Shown here: positions 38,099 through 46,877 of the stretch, piece by piece
How positions within the stretch are numbered: position 1 is the stretch's first letter
Layout of the letters: every line of letters begins with the position of its first letter
Origin: Bacillota bacterium
Lineage (GTDB): Bacteria; Bacillota; Clostridia; Christensenellales; SZUA-584
Direction: 5' to 3'
NCBI GenBank assembly: GCA_023410475.1
Contig: JAEYPS010000029.1
Coordinates: 41,403 to 105,402, forward strand
DNA: 64,000 nucleotides
The notes under the pieces: model-generated
The model's database searches: none
Told to the model about the DNA's origin: nothing
What the model saw: only the letters and a program-made list of their open reading frames with translations
Program-made: the position numbers and the translations under genes

Positions 38099-38851
38099 AT
38101 GTCTCCGTATAAAGCTTTTTTGAACAATGTTAGACAATACTTTAACACCAACGGATTTCTAAGATTCCTATTATCCGCGTATATCTTTATATTCGCGCTT
38201 GGTGGCTTGCTCTATTTGCTGGGAGCGTTTATTCTTGGCGTTTATGAGCCGTTTTCCATAATAGGCGTGATACTGATGTATACAGGTCTTCTTCTGACAA
38301 TAATACGCGAAGACGTGATGACAATGGTGATTACAAGCGCCGTGATATCGCTGGGAAGCCTTATAGCATGGATAATTGCTCTTGTTGGAACAAGGGTATA
38401 CGGATTTCAGGCCGGTGGGATGTTTTTGTTCGGGCCGCTCTTCTACTTCCTTGCCTTGGGTACGCTGGCAGTATTGGTCTTCATCAAAGCCGAAAAGTTC
38501 AAACAGATGAGGGCCGCTTCCGCGGCGGCAAGGCAGACGGCCGGTATAACCTGTCCGAGATGCGGAGCGTTCGTGCCCATGAACGCGGCGTTCTGCCCCG
38601 CGTGCGGCATCCAGAACCCCGCCACGCAGCAGTACGGGCCGGTGCAGCAGGCTGTTCCGATGCCGCAGTACGCGCCCCCGCAGCCGCAGTATGCGCCTCC
38701 GGTTCCGCCGCAGGCCGCACCACCAGCGCCCGAGGCTGCCCCAATGCCCGAGGCTGCCCCTGCGACCGAGGCCGCGCCAAAGTGCGCGAGCTGCGGAGCG
38801 GATGTAGCGCCCGGCGCGGCATTCTGCGCAAAATGCGGAGCGAAGCAATAG
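38099..38851 (+). CDS. membrane protein with two C-terminal zinc ribbons
   Basis: 250 residues. Four membrane segments in the first 140 residues (about 22-45, 50-70, 77-98, 105-130), then zinc ribbon 1 (CPRCG...CPACG), a Pro/Gln/Ala-rich linker with repeats of PQYAPP and PEAAP, and zinc ribbon 2 (CASCG...CAKCG) at the very end. The ribbons are the zinc_ribbon_2 or DZR type. The tail should face the cytoplasm and may bind partner proteins. AGGAGG precedes the ATG. Function unknown; the fold layout is common in Clostridia. Confidence 0.85.
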   Translation: MSPYKAFLNNVRQYFNTNGFLRFLLSAYIFIFALGGLLYLLGAFILGVYEPFSIIGVILMYTGLLLTIIREDVMTMVITSAVISLGSLIAWIIALVGTRVYGFQAGGMFLFGPLFYFLALGTLAVLVFIKAEKFKQMRAASAAARQTAGITCPRCGAFVPMNAAFCPACGIQNPATQQYGPVQQAVPMPQYAPPQPQYAPPVPPQAAPPAPEAAPMPEAAPATEAAPKCASCGADVAPGAAFCAKCGAKQ

Positions 38852-38868
38852 CAATATAGTTTAATAAA

Positions 38869-38897
38869 ACAGGGCTGCTATGAACTTAGCAGTCCTG
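38869..38897 (+). terminator. hairpin after the zinc-ribbon membrane protein
   Basis: AACAGG...CTGCT pairs with AGCAG...CCTGTT with a mismatch, followed by a short T-containing tail. About 18 bases after the stop. Confidence 0.6.
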
Positions 38898-38914
38898 TTG
38901 TCATATAAAAAAGA

Positions 38915-38945
38915 CGAAAAAACAGCCCGGAGCTGCCGGGCTGTT
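38915..38945 (-). terminator. terminator of cinA
   Basis: AACAGCCCGG and CCGGGCTGTT (10 base pairs, loop AGCTG), followed on the minus strand by six T. 24 bases after the cinA stop. Confidence 0.93.
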
Positions 38946-38968
38946 TGCTTGTTCGGATGTTTATAGTA

Positions 38969-40213
38969 TCAGGAGGCGTTCGCAGCCTTCAGTATAAGCG
39001 AGAGCGCGTTCAAAACGGATAGATACCGTATGCTGTCCCTCTCTTCGCTGTGGCCTCTTGAGAGAAGAAGCTTCTTTGTCTCACAATACGAGTCGCTGTC
39101 TACCGAAACGTAAACGAGGCCCACGGGCTTTTCCTCGCTGCCGCCGTCGGGGCCCGCTATTCCCGTTACTCCCACTCCTATATCGGCGCCGCTCAAGGCT
39201 CTTACTCCCGCAGCCATCTCTTCTGCCGTCTCGGCTGATACCGCGCCGTGTTTAGAAAGCGTGTCCTCATCGACGCCAAGCAATTCTATCTTCATAGCGT
39301 TTGAATAGGCGCACACTCCGCACTCGAATACGGATGACGAGCCGGGTATGTCCGTTATGGCGTGAGACAGCCCTCCGCCCGTGCAGCTCTCAGCCGTAGC
39401 CGCCTTTAAGCCTTTGCCTCGGAGCGTCTGTACAACGGCGTTTTGAAGGCTCAGAGCGTCTATACCGTATATGACGTCGCCGAGCCGCTTCGTTATCTCG
39501 CCCAGCACAGGGGCTATCATCTCGAGCGCCAGCTCTTCGCTTTGAGCTTTGGCGCTCACCCTTATCTGAACCTCTCCCGTTTTTGCGTACGGCGCTATTG
39601 TGGGGTTTGTATATGAAGTCATCATGTCATTGAGCGTTTCGGCTACCTGAGACTCGCCCATGCCGAATATGTGCACGGTCTTGGATATCAGAGTGTCGCT
39701 TGAGCTGCGCCGAAGATAAGGGACGACTTTATTCAAAAACATGGGCTGCATTTCGCGCGGAGGCCCCGGAAGCATTATTACGGTTTTACCTTCCTTCTCG
39801 ATAGCTATTCCGGGCGCGAAGCCCGTGTCGTTGAAGAACACGGCGGAGCCTTCGGGCACCATCGCCTGCAGCGCGTTGGAGGCGACAGACCTTTTAAACT
39901 TTGCTTCGAGCGCGCGTATCTTTTCCATCGACGGCTCGTGCAGCTCCATGCCCACGCTGAAATAATCGGCGACAGTCTTTTTTGTAACGTCGTCGTACGT
40001 CGGCCCGAGTCCGCCCGTTGTTATTACCATATCAGCCCGCGAAAGCGCAAGCTTAAGGCTGCTTTTGAGCCTTTCGGTATTGTCGCCAACCACCGACTGA
40101 TGGTAGATGTCTATGCCGAGCATCGCGAGCTGCTGCGCCAAAAACGCGCCGTTAGTGTTTATGATGCTTCCAAGCAGTATCTCGGTTCCTATGCAAAGTA
40201 TCTCTGCGTTCAT
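38969..40213 (-). CDS. cinA: CinA family protein (nicotinamide-nucleotide amidohydrolase / ADP-ribose pyrophosphatase)
   Basis: 414 residues, both domains present. The N-terminal MoaB-like domain (about 1-165: CIGTEILLGSIINTN, TTGGLGPTYDDVTKK, MLPGPPREM) hydrolyses ADP-ribose in studied members; the C-terminal PncC domain (about 255-410: ATAESCTGGGLSHAITDIPGSS, GVTGIAGPDGG, KPVGLVYV) deamidates NMN. Length is standard. GAGGG precedes the ATG. In Gram-positives cinA is often beside recA; here it is alone with a terminator. Confidence 0.95.
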   Translation of the reverse strand: MNAEILCIGTEILLGSIINTNGAFLAQQLAMLGIDIYHQSVVGDNTERLKSSLKLALSRADMVITTGGLGPTYDDVTKKTVADYFSVGMELHEPSMEKIRALEAKFKRSVASNALQAMVPEGSAVFFNDTGFAPGIAIEKEGKTVIMLPGPPREMQPMFLNKVVPYLRRSSSDTLISKTVHIFGMGESQVAETLNDMMTSYTNPTIAPYAKTGEVQIRVSAKAQSEELALEMIAPVLGEITKRLGDVIYGIDALSLQNAVVQTLRGKGLKAATAESCTGGGLSHAITDIPGSSSVFECGVCAYSNAMKIELLGVDEDTLSKHGAVSAETAEEMAAGVRALSGADIGVGVTGIAGPDGGSEEKPVGLVYVSVDSDSYCETKKLLLSRGHSEERDSIRYLSVLNALSLILKAANAS

Positions 40214-40289
40214 TTATTACCCTCTGTCAGACTTGTTTAAGTGATTATAGCACCGGAGCCGGAAACGCTACGCTGCCTTGTTAAGAAGG

Positions 40290-40466
40290 CTAGCGCTCCC
40301 GTTTTACCAATGAGTCTATTGCGGCGCCGGTAACGAGCCCTAATGCCGTTCCCGCCCCTGCCCAGTAAATATCCGCTCCTAAAAGCAGCGCGAGCGCCGC
40401 GCCGAGCGCAGTCCCGAATATAAGCCCGAGCGCTGTAAAAGATATATTTTTATTATGCTTTTCCAT
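40290..40466 (-). CDS. small glycine-zipper membrane protein
   Basis: 58 residues from the ATG at 40466 (GGAG seven bases upstream); much longer open frame upstream is not coding. Two hydrophobic segments rich in Gly and Ala at regular spacing (LGLIFGTALGAALALLLGA, then GAGTALGLVTGAAIDSL), a glycine-zipper pattern. Similar short proteins are scattered in Firmicutes without known function. Confidence 0.75.
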   Translation of the reverse strand: MEKHNKNISFTALGLIFGTALGAALALLLGADIYWAGAGTALGLVTGAAIDSLVKRER

Positions 40467-40565
40467 AGAAGCTCCTATGCTGGTTTTGCGGTATTGTATC
40501 ACATGAACGGTACTAGCACAAGCGCCCGTAATGCAAAACAACATACTTTCGTAATTATAATCATG

Positions 40566-40592
40566 TTGAAAAAAACAGCCTGTTTGTATAAA
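40566..40592 (+). promoter_or_regulatory. candidate promoter giving a leaderless SDR message
   Basis: TTGAAA at 40566-40571 and TATAAA at 40587-40592 (15-base spacer). The ATG at 40602 is only nine bases further and no Shine-Dalgarno is present, so the message may be leaderless. Confidence 0.4.
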
Positions 40593-40601
40593 ATAAACAT
40601 C

Positions 40602-41477
40602 ATGAAAAATGAAGTAAGTAAAGTCACGCTTGTAACAGGGGCGAGCTCGGGCATAGGCAGAGCAGCCGCTATACTGATGGCGAAAAACGGATACACGGTA
40701 TACGGTACGTCGAGATCCGCTAACTATGAGTTGGTGGATGTGGAAGGTGTAAATGTAACGATGATCCCTATGACGGTCGAGGACGATGAGTCCGTAAAGA
40801 CCGCGGTCGATTATGTAATAAAACAAAGCGGCAGGATAGATATAGTTGTAAACGCCGCGGGGCGCGGAACAGCCGGAGCGATAGAAGAAACGACGGCTGA
40901 GGAGGCGAAGGAGCAGTTCGACGTTTGCTTCTTCGGTATAGTGAGGGTGCTCAACTATGTGCTGCCTGTCATGCGTGCACAGCGAAGCGGAATGATAATA
41001 AACATAGGCTCGCTGTCCGCATGCCTGCCGGTGCCGTTCCAGGCGATGTACAGCGCCTGCAAGGCCGCGCTGTTCTCGATGACGACGCTTCTTCGCATTG
41101 AGCTAAAACCTTTCGGCATAAGGGCCTGTACCATCGAGCCGGGCAACACGATATCCGGTTTTATACAAAGCCGCAGGTATACGAAGAAGACATGCTATAC
41201 CGCCTACAGACAGCCTCTTGAGCGCGCGCTGTGCGTGATAAATTCCGAGAGGGCGGCTTACAGCCCCGATACTTGCGCAAAAGCCGTGTTGAGAGTGGCG
41301 AGGATGAAAAACCCGCCCGCGAGGGTGACGCCCGGATTGCTGTACAAGCTTGTTTACTGCCTGTCGAGGCTGGCGTCGTGGAGGATTAAAGAGTCGGCTA
41401 TCCGCTCGGTATATCTTAAAAACGATCCCGATGCGCACGCCATGTGGACGTTCGACAAGCAATTCAAGGAGAAATAG
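40602..41477 (+). CDS. short-chain dehydrogenase/reductase (SDR) family protein
   Basis: 291 residues from the ATG at 40602; an earlier ATG at 40563 is possible but has no better signal. Classical SDR: cofactor loop TGASSGIG (12-19), NAAG (84-87), catalytic Ser137 (NIGSLSA), Tyr150 and Lys154 (YSACK). The C-terminal extension (about 190-291) is basic and long, like SDRs that act on lipids or retinol. Substrate unknown. One base separates it from the nitroreductase gene, so the two are co-transcribed with the 2-hydroxyacid dehydrogenase. Confidence 0.9.
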   Translation: MKNEVSKVTLVTGASSGIGRAAAILMAKNGYTVYGTSRSANYELVDVEGVNVTMIPMTVEDDESVKTAVDYVIKQSGRIDIVVNAAGRGTAGAIEETTAEEAKEQFDVCFFGIVRVLNYVLPVMRAQRSGMIINIGSLSACLPVPFQAMYSACKAALFSMTTLLRIELKPFGIRACTIEPGNTISGFIQSRRYTKKTCYTAYRQPLERALCVINSERAAYSPDTCAKAVLRVARMKNPPARVTPGLLYKLVYCLSRLASWRIKESAIRSVYLKNDPDAHAMWTFDKQFKEK

Positions 41478-41478
41478 T

Positions 41479-41994
41479 ATGGACGCTTTAAACGCGATTC
41501 TCGAAAGGCGAAGCATAAGGGCTTACACAGACGAGCAGATTCCCGAAGAGGTCACAGAAAACCTTCTGCGGGCGGGCATGTACGCTCCTTCAGCTATGAA
41601 CTCGCAGCCGTGGGAGTTCCTCGTAATACGTGAGCCCGGCAAAAAAGCCGCCGCATCACAGCTCGGAAGGTACTGGAACATGCTGAGGGACGCGCCGCTG
41701 GGGATACTTGTGATGGCGAACCTTAAAAGCTATAAAGCATCGTCGCGCGAATTCTTTATTCAGGACTGCTCTGCGGCGACGCAGAACATACTGCTCGCGG
41801 CGCACGCGCAGGGGCTGGGCGCTGTATGGCTGGGGCTCTACCCCAAGAAGGACAGGATGCAGGGGATAAGGGATATCTTCGGCATACCGGGCGATATAAT
41901 ACCGTTCTCGCTCATATCGATAGGTTACCCTGCCGAGACAAAAAGGCCGCACAGAACCTTTCACGAAGACAAGGTGCATTACGACAAGTACTAA
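41479..41994 (+). CDS. nitroreductase family protein
   Basis: 171 residues from the ATG at 41479 (GGAG upstream). FMN-binding nitroreductase fold: ILERRSIRAYTDEQIPEE at the start, YAPSAMNSQPWEFLVI, DCSAATQNILLAAHAQGLGAVWLG and FSLISIGYPAE. Short single-domain type. Reduces nitro or quinone compounds with NAD(P)H, or another flavin role; the physiological substrate cannot be told. Middle gene of a three-gene oxidoreductase run. Confidence 0.93.
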   Translation: MDALNAILERRSIRAYTDEQIPEEVTENLLRAGMYAPSAMNSQPWEFLVIREPGKKAAASQLGRYWNMLRDAPLGILVMANLKSYKASSREFFIQDCSAATQNILLAAHAQGLGAVWLGLYPKKDRMQGIRDIFGIPGDIIPFSLISIGYPAETKRPHRTFHEDKVHYDKY

Positions 41995-42009
41995 ACTACG
42001 GAGATTATA

Positions 42010-42966
42010 ATGGCGCTTGTATATATAACCTCTTTTATAGACTTTACAATAGACGACGATGAGCTTAAACAGATAAGAAAGGACTTTCCCGAGCACGAGA
42101 TCGTCAGAGGAGGGCTCAAGACTGACCCCTCTTTAAGGGAGAAGGCAGAAATAATCTTCGGATATGTAAAGCCCGAAGTATTGAGGGGAATACCGAACCT
42201 TAAGTGGATACACTTGCCGTGGGCGGGCGTCGAGCCTTTTCTTGAGATGGACGAGATAAAAAGCGGAAGGCTTAAGCTCACGAACGCTAGGGGTGTCTAC
42301 GGCCCGCCGATATCGGAATACATACTAGCCATGTTCCTTTCCATGAAGCACAAGCTTCACCTTCACCGCGACGAACAGCACGAGGAGGTCTGGCAGCCCA
42401 GAACGCCCGAAATAGAATTCTCGGGCTCAATGGTCGGGATCATAGGCTTTGGAGACATAGGGAGCACGCTCGCGAAGAAATGCAGCGCACTGGGCGCGAA
42501 CGTGATTGCGGTCAAGAACACTCCCGCCCAAAAGCCGGATTATGTAGACGAGCTTGTTACCGCAGACAGCATAGACGACGTTCTGCCAAGATGCGACTTT
42601 CTCGCGCTGTGCATGCCGGGAACTGGAGATACGGCGGGGACGCTGTCGAAACAGCGTATAGAGAAGCTCAAAACGGGGGTTTACATTGTCAACATTGGTC
42701 GAGGAAGCGCGATAGATTTGGAGGCGCTCGCGGACGCTCTTAAAAGCGGCAAGGTGGCCGCGGCGGGAATCGACGTTTTCGACACGGAGCCGCTGCCGAA
42801 AGGGCACGAGCTTTGGCATATCCCGAACTGCGTTATAACGCCGCACACGAGCGGCCGTTCTCCCGCCAACAAAGGGCGCTCGGTGAAGATATTCCTCGAC
42901 AATTTAAGGAAGTATACGGATACGGGGGAACTTGATAACCTTATAAGCGTGCAGAAGGGGTATTAA
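42010..42966 (+). CDS. D-2-hydroxyacid dehydrogenase family protein
   Basis: 318 residues. NAD-binding domain with GIIGFGDIGSTLAKK (about 139-153) and VNIGRGSAIDLEAL with the catalytic Arg; the proton-relay His is in ITPHTSG (about 280). The N-terminal catalytic part starts FIDFTIDDDELKQI and contains KWIHLPWAGVEPF. It resembles glyoxylate/hydroxypyruvate reductase-like members rather than PGDH (no ACT domain). Sixteen bases after the nitroreductase stop. Confidence 0.9.
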   Translation: MALVYITSFIDFTIDDDELKQIRKDFPEHEIVRGGLKTDPSLREKAEIIFGYVKPEVLRGIPNLKWIHLPWAGVEPFLEMDEIKSGRLKLTNARGVYGPPISEYILAMFLSMKHKLHLHRDEQHEEVWQPRTPEIEFSGSMVGIIGFGDIGSTLAKKCSALGANVIAVKNTPAQKPDYVDELVTADSIDDVLPRCDFLALCMPGTGDTAGTLSKQRIEKLKTGVYIVNIGRGSAIDLEALADALKSGKVAAAGIDVFDTEPLPKGHELWHIPNCVITPHTSGRSPANKGRSVKIFLDNLRKYTDTGELDNLISVQKGY

Positions 42967-42970
42967 TAAT

Positions 42971-42998
42971 GCGGAACGACACGCAGTTCGTTCCCTGC
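42971..42998. repeat. short palindromic intergenic repeat, copy B
   Basis: GGAACGA and TCGTTCC arms; shares GCGGAACGACACG and TCGTTCCCT with copy A at 36491. A separate GGGCGG...CCGCCC palindrome lies at 43047-43065. Confidence 0.65.
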
Positions 42999-43003
42999 AA
43001 TCG

Positions 43004-43035
43004 AAAAAAAAGGCGTTGATTTCGGCGCCTTTTAT
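43004..43035. terminator. bidirectional terminator between the hydroxyacid dehydrogenase and CHR genes
   Basis: AAAGGCG (43009-43015) and CGCCTTT (43026-43032) with A run on the left and T run on the right, so it can stop transcription from both sides. Confidence 0.88.
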
Positions 43036-43071
43036 GTGCGATAACGGGCGGCCTGAGACCGCCCCTGCAAA

Positions 43072-43647
43072 TCATATCCCTATCACACCCAGCAGCAGGC
43101 CGAGCACGGCGGCTATGCCGAGCACGAGTATCGACGATACCTTGAACTTCATTATCGCTATACCGGCGCCGAGGGCTATTACTATCGCCGGTATGTCTAT
43201 GGTCTCAAACAATCCGCCCCAGTTTATTGCCGCAAAACTGTCCGCGCCGAGCAGCGCCGGTAGCGCCATGAACACGGCGGCAGCCGCGATAAGCCCTGTG
43301 ACCGCCGGCCTCAGGCCCCACATCGCGCGGCGCACTATTATATTGTCTTCGAACTTAAAGAAGTATTTCGCGAGCAGCAGCGATATTATGAACGACGGAA
43401 GCACGACGCCTATCGTAGTCACTATGCCGCCGTAGAGCCCGAGTATCTTTACGCCCGAGAACGTTGCGGCGTTTATCGCGAACGGCCCCGGCGTCATCTG
43501 CGATATGGCGACGATGTCCGACACCTCGAGCTGCGTCATTAGGCCGTACGCCACGAGCTCGCTGTTTATAAGGGGTATCATGGCGTAGCCGCCGCCTATG
43601 GAGAACAGCCCTATTTTAAAGAATATCCAGAACATCTGCAGCATCAT
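43072..43647 (-). CDS. chromate transporter (CHR) family protein, half-size, second gene
   Basis: 191 residues, five to six membrane segments. CHR signature: FKIGLFSIGGGYAMIPL at the start, then VAISQMTPGPFAINAATFSG. Half-size CHR proteins act as pairs and are inserted in opposite orientation; the paired gene is directly upstream with an ATGA overlap. The family includes chromate/sulfate antiporters, but most members have no shown substrate, so chromate should not be assumed. Terminators lie just downstream. Confidence 0.92.
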   Translation of the reverse strand: MMLQMFWIFFKIGLFSIGGGYAMIPLINSELVAYGLMTQLEVSDIVAISQMTPGPFAINAATFSGVKILGLYGGIVTTIGVVLPSFIISLLLAKYFFKFEDNIIVRRAMWGLRPAVTGLIAAAAVFMALPALLGADSFAAINWGGLFETIDIPAIVIALGAGIAIMKFKVSSILVLGIAAVLGLLLGVIGI

Positions 43648-44222
43648 GAAGCGTCACCGCCTGTCTTTGGCTTTGAGGCGTCTTTTATGCGCCAGATGCC
43701 CAGTACTATTCCGTATATTATAGCTCCGGCTATAATGTATATGCTGTTCATGTCGACGAGCAGCGACAAAGCGAGCGCTATAAAAAACGCGGCTATGGCG
43801 ACGACGTCTCTTCTAAACGGCTTTGTGAACTTCCAGAACGCCGATACGAGCAGAGCTACGACCGCTGCGCGTACGCCGCGCAGCGCCGAGGCTACGTATA
43901 TGTTGTCACGGAACTCGGTATAAACGAACGTGAGCAGTGTCAATACTATGAGCGAGGGCAGCATAGAGCCGAGTACGGCCGCGACAGCGCCCTTTACCTT
44001 TCGCAGCCTGTAGCCGACGAGCACGCTGCAGTTTATAGCGATAGCGCCCGGCACCGACTGCGACAGCGCCACCATGTTGAGCATGTCTTCCTGCTTGACC
44101 CAACTGCGCTTTTGGACGAATTCGTTTTCAAAGAGGGGCACCATAACATAGCCCCCTCCGAACGTTATAGCTCCCAGTTTGAACGTTATCCAAAAGAGCG
44201 ACCACAGTTTTATTTTTGTCAT
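43644..44222 (-). CDS. chromate transporter (CHR) family protein, half-size, first gene
   Basis: 192 residues. FWITFKLGAITFGGGYVMVPL and VALSQSVPGAIAINCSVLVG are the CHR motifs. Its ATG overlaps the stop codon of the aconitase gene (ATGA), and its own stop overlaps the start of the second CHR gene in the same way. This tight coupling suggests that the two halves form one transporter made together with aconitase. Substrate unknown. Confidence 0.92.
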   Translation of the reverse strand: MTKIKLWSLFWITFKLGAITFGGGYVMVPLFENEFVQKRSWVKQEDMLNMVALSQSVPGAIAINCSVLVGYRLRKVKGAVAAVLGSMLPSLIVLTLLTFVYTEFRDNIYVASALRGVRAAVVALLVSAFWKFTKPFRRDVVAIAAFFIALALSLLVDMNSIYIIAGAIIYGIVLGIWRIKDASKPKTGGDAS

Positions 44223-46156
44223 TTCTGGGCTGCCTTTTTTGTATGGTTCAAAAGCCCGCCGTCGATGAGTATGCGCCGCAGGCGCTCCGACGCGTCGAGC
44301 CTTGCTTCGAATTCGAAACCCTTCGATTTATTTTCTATCGTAAACGTTTCTGTTCCTTTTACCTTTTGTATAGCCCCGCTTATAACGAGCTCGTCGCCCT
44401 GATCTATTCTGTCGTAGTCCGCCTCATCAGCGAACACCAGCGGGAGTATCCCCGAGTTTATGAGGTTGGCCATGTGTATGCGCGCGAACGACTTAGCTAT
44501 AACGCCCTTTATGCCAAGGTAAAGCGGCACGAGCGCGGCGTGCTCTCTCGATGAGCCCTGGCCGTAGTTGTGGCCCGCTATAAGGAACCCGCCGCCCTTT
44601 TCATTCGCTCTTGCCGGGAACGCGTCGTCGACCGGGCTCAGGCAGAAGCTTGAAAGGTGCGGTATGTTGGAGCGGTAGGGAAGAAGACTCGCTCCCGACG
44701 GCATTATGTGGTCGGTAGTTATGTTGTCCTCCATCTTCAAAAGCACCTCTCCCGCGACGGTACCTTTAAGCGCCTCGCCCAGCGGAAACGGCTTTATGTT
44801 AGGGCCGCGAACTACTTCGGTTTCGCCGTTTGCGTCAGGCGCCGCTATCATGTTGTCGTTTATAAGGAACGTTTCGGGCATGTCTATATCAAGAACTTCC
44901 GGAGCAAGCGCTATGTCGCGCGGGTCGGTGAGATATCCCGTGAGCGCCGTTGCGGCAGCGGTCTCGGGGCTGACAAGATATACGTTCGCGCTCTTTGTTC
45001 CGGAGCGGCCGTAGAAGTTTCTGTTGAACGTGCGCACGGAAACCGCGTCAGTCTTCGGAGACTGGCCCATTCCTATGCAGGGGCCGCAGGCGCATTCGAG
45101 TATCCGGGAGCCCGCCGAGATGAGATCCGAAAGAGCGCCGCTATTTGACATCATCGTCATCACCTGCCGAGAGCCGGGGGATATTACGAGGCTTACGCCG
45201 TCCGCTATCGTCTTTCCTTTCAGTATCGCCGCGACGCGCATCATGTCGAGATACGACGAGTTCGTGCAGCTTCCTATGCAGACCTGGTCCACCTTGAGAT
45301 CTTTCAAATCGCGTACACTTTTGACCGCGTCCGGGCTGTGAGGCGCAGCGGCCATAGGCTCGATGCCTGAGAGGTCTATAGTGATAATATCGCTGTAAAC
45401 GGCTCCGGGGTCGGCGGAAAGCTCCGTATAATCGCTTTCGCGCCCCTGAGCCTTAAGGAACGCGCGGGTTACTTCGTCACTCGGGAATATCGACGTTGTC
45501 GCGCCAAGCTCCGCGCCCATATTCGTTATAGTGGCGCGCTCGGGCACAGTGAGCGTCTTTACGCCCTCGCCGAAGTATTCCACTATCTTGCCTACGCCGC
45601 CTTTTACGCTCAAGACGCGCAGAAGCTCGAGTATAACATCCTTGGCGGAAACGCCGAACCGCAGCTTTCCTTTAAGCTCGACGCCGAGTATGCTTGGCAT
45701 CGAGAGGTAATAAGCGCCGCCCGCCATTGCCACCGCCACGTCGAGGCCGCCCGCGCCTATAGCTATCATGCCTATGCCGCCTCCCGTGGGGGTGTGGCTG
45801 TCCGAGCCGAGCAGCGTCGCGCCGGGAACGCCGAAACGCTCTAGGTTTACCTGATGGCATATGCCGTTGCCCGGACGGCTGAAGTATACGCCGTGCTTTT
45901 TCGCTACCGTTTCTATATATTTATGGTCGTCGGCGTTTTCAAAACCCGACTGCAGCATATTATGATCTATATAAGCTACAGACTTCTTCGTCTTGACTCT
46001 GGGCACTCCCATCGCCTCGAATTGAAGATAAGCCATAGTTCCCGTTGAATCCTGCGTCAGCGTATAGTCTATGCCTATAGAAATCTCTTCTCCCGCCGTC
46101 ATGCGGCCGCTCTTAAGATGTTTTTCGATTATTTTTTCCGCCAGCGTCCTGCTCAC
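44219..46156 (-). CDS. aconitate hydratase
   Basis: 645 residues from a GTG start with GGAGGC six bases upstream. [4Fe-4S] enzyme that isomerises citrate and isocitrate. Cluster ligands: Cys in GSCTNSSYLDM and two Cys in ECACGPCIGMG. Other markers are LLGSDSHTPTGGGIGM, MEDNITTDHIMPSG and NYGQGSSREHAALVP (swivelling domain). The length fits the compact clostridial type rather than AcnA (about 890) or AcnB. A related homoaconitase or isopropylmalate isomerase role is less likely, since those are two-subunit and shorter. First gene of an operon with two CHR genes. Confidence 0.93.
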   Translation of the reverse strand: MSRTLAEKIIEKHLKSGRMTAGEEISIGIDYTLTQDSTGTMAYLQFEAMGVPRVKTKKSVAYIDHNMLQSGFENADDHKYIETVAKKHGVYFSRPGNGICHQVNLERFGVPGATLLGSDSHTPTGGGIGMIAIGAGGLDVAVAMAGGAYYLSMPSILGVELKGKLRFGVSAKDVILELLRVLSVKGGVGKIVEYFGEGVKTLTVPERATITNMGAELGATTSIFPSDEVTRAFLKAQGRESDYTELSADPGAVYSDIITIDLSGIEPMAAAPHSPDAVKSVRDLKDLKVDQVCIGSCTNSSYLDMMRVAAILKGKTIADGVSLVISPGSRQVMTMMSNSGALSDLISAGSRILECACGPCIGMGQSPKTDAVSVRTFNRNFYGRSGTKSANVYLVSPETAAATALTGYLTDPRDIALAPEVLDIDMPETFLINDNMIAAPDANGETEVVRGPNIKPFPLGEALKGTVAGEVLLKMEDNITTDHIMPSGASLLPYRSNIPHLSSFCLSPVDDAFPARANEKGGGFLIAGHNYGQGSSREHAALVPLYLGIKGVIAKSFARIHMANLINSGILPLVFADEADYDRIDQGDELVISGAIQKVKGTETFTIENKSKGFEFEARLDASERLRRILIDGGLLNHTKKAAQK

Positions 46157-46231
46157 AATTTGCCTCCAAACATATTAGTTCTATCAATTCTACAATTTGC
46201 GGCAGAAAAAATCAACCGGAACAAAAACAAT

Positions 46232-46284
46232 ACCCAAAAGCCTGATTCCCAGTGCTGCCGCACATTTGAAACCGGATTTTGGGT
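46232..46284 (-). terminator. terminator-like hairpin after spoVT
   Basis: ACCCAAAA and TTTTGGGT arms with further pairing inside, followed on the minus strand by ATTGTTTTTG. Long loop; about 50 bases after the spoVT stop. Confidence 0.6.
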
Positions 46285-46334
46285 CTTAAGCTTTTGCCCG
46301 GCGGGGCTTGGCAGTACCTTATACTCTTGTTTGG

Positions 46335-46877
46335 TTATTGCTCCATTTGCCTTCCTAGGAACGCCGCCGCCGCTTCCGCGGCCTTCTGCTCGGCGTCGCC
46401 TATCACGGAGCCGTTACGCGACACGACCGCTATCGCGCCTATGGGCTGGCCGTCCATAGAGATGGGCGCTATCACCTGAGAGGTGGTCAGGCTCTGGTCT
46501 TCTCCGCTGACAAGCGGTATCGTTCCGCTGCCTTCCTTTTTCGTTACAGACCTTAGATTCATGCTGTCCTCAAGAGCGCTGCTTACCGGGCGTTCGAAAT
46601 AGTCGCGCTTATGCTCGCCGCCCGCCGCGAGCACCGTGTCTCTGTCGCAGATGATTGTCGTCAGGCCAAGGGTGGTGGAAAGCGCTTCAGCGAAATCAAG
46701 CGCGAACGCTGCAAGCTCGCCGATGGGGGAATACTTTTTGAGTATTATCCCGCCCTCCCTGTCCGTATATATCTCCAGCGGGTCGCCTTCGCGAATTCTC
46801 AGCGTCCGCCGTATTTCCTTTGGTATGACAATTCTGCCAAGCTCGTCGATTCTTCTAACTATACCTGTTGCTTTCAT
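46335..46877 (-). CDS. spoVT: stage V sporulation protein T
   Basis: 180 residues. N-terminal AbrB-like swapped-hairpin DNA-binding domain (ATGIVRRIDELGRIVIPKEI, LRIREGDPLEIY), then a GAF-like domain (about 55-178). SpoVT is a forespore regulator of sigma-G genes in Bacillus and Clostridium and is nearly the same length there (178). GGAGG precedes the ATG. Its presence shows that the organism makes endospores. It is alone, with a hairpin after it. Confidence 0.96.
   Translation of the reverse strand: MKATGIVRRIDELGRIVIPKEIRRTLRIREGDPLEIYTDREGGIILKKYSPIGELAAFALDFAEALSTTLGLTTIICDRDTVLAAGGEHKRDYFERPVSSALEDSMNLRSVTKKEGSGTIPLVSGEDQSLTTSQVIAPISMDGQPIGAIAVVSRNGSVIGDAEQKAAEAAAAFLGRQMEQ

Noticed and set aside
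43072..44222. Calling the two CHR genes a chromate resistance system
   Set aside because: Family name only; gene context (aconitase) does not support chromate, and no chrB-type regulator is present.
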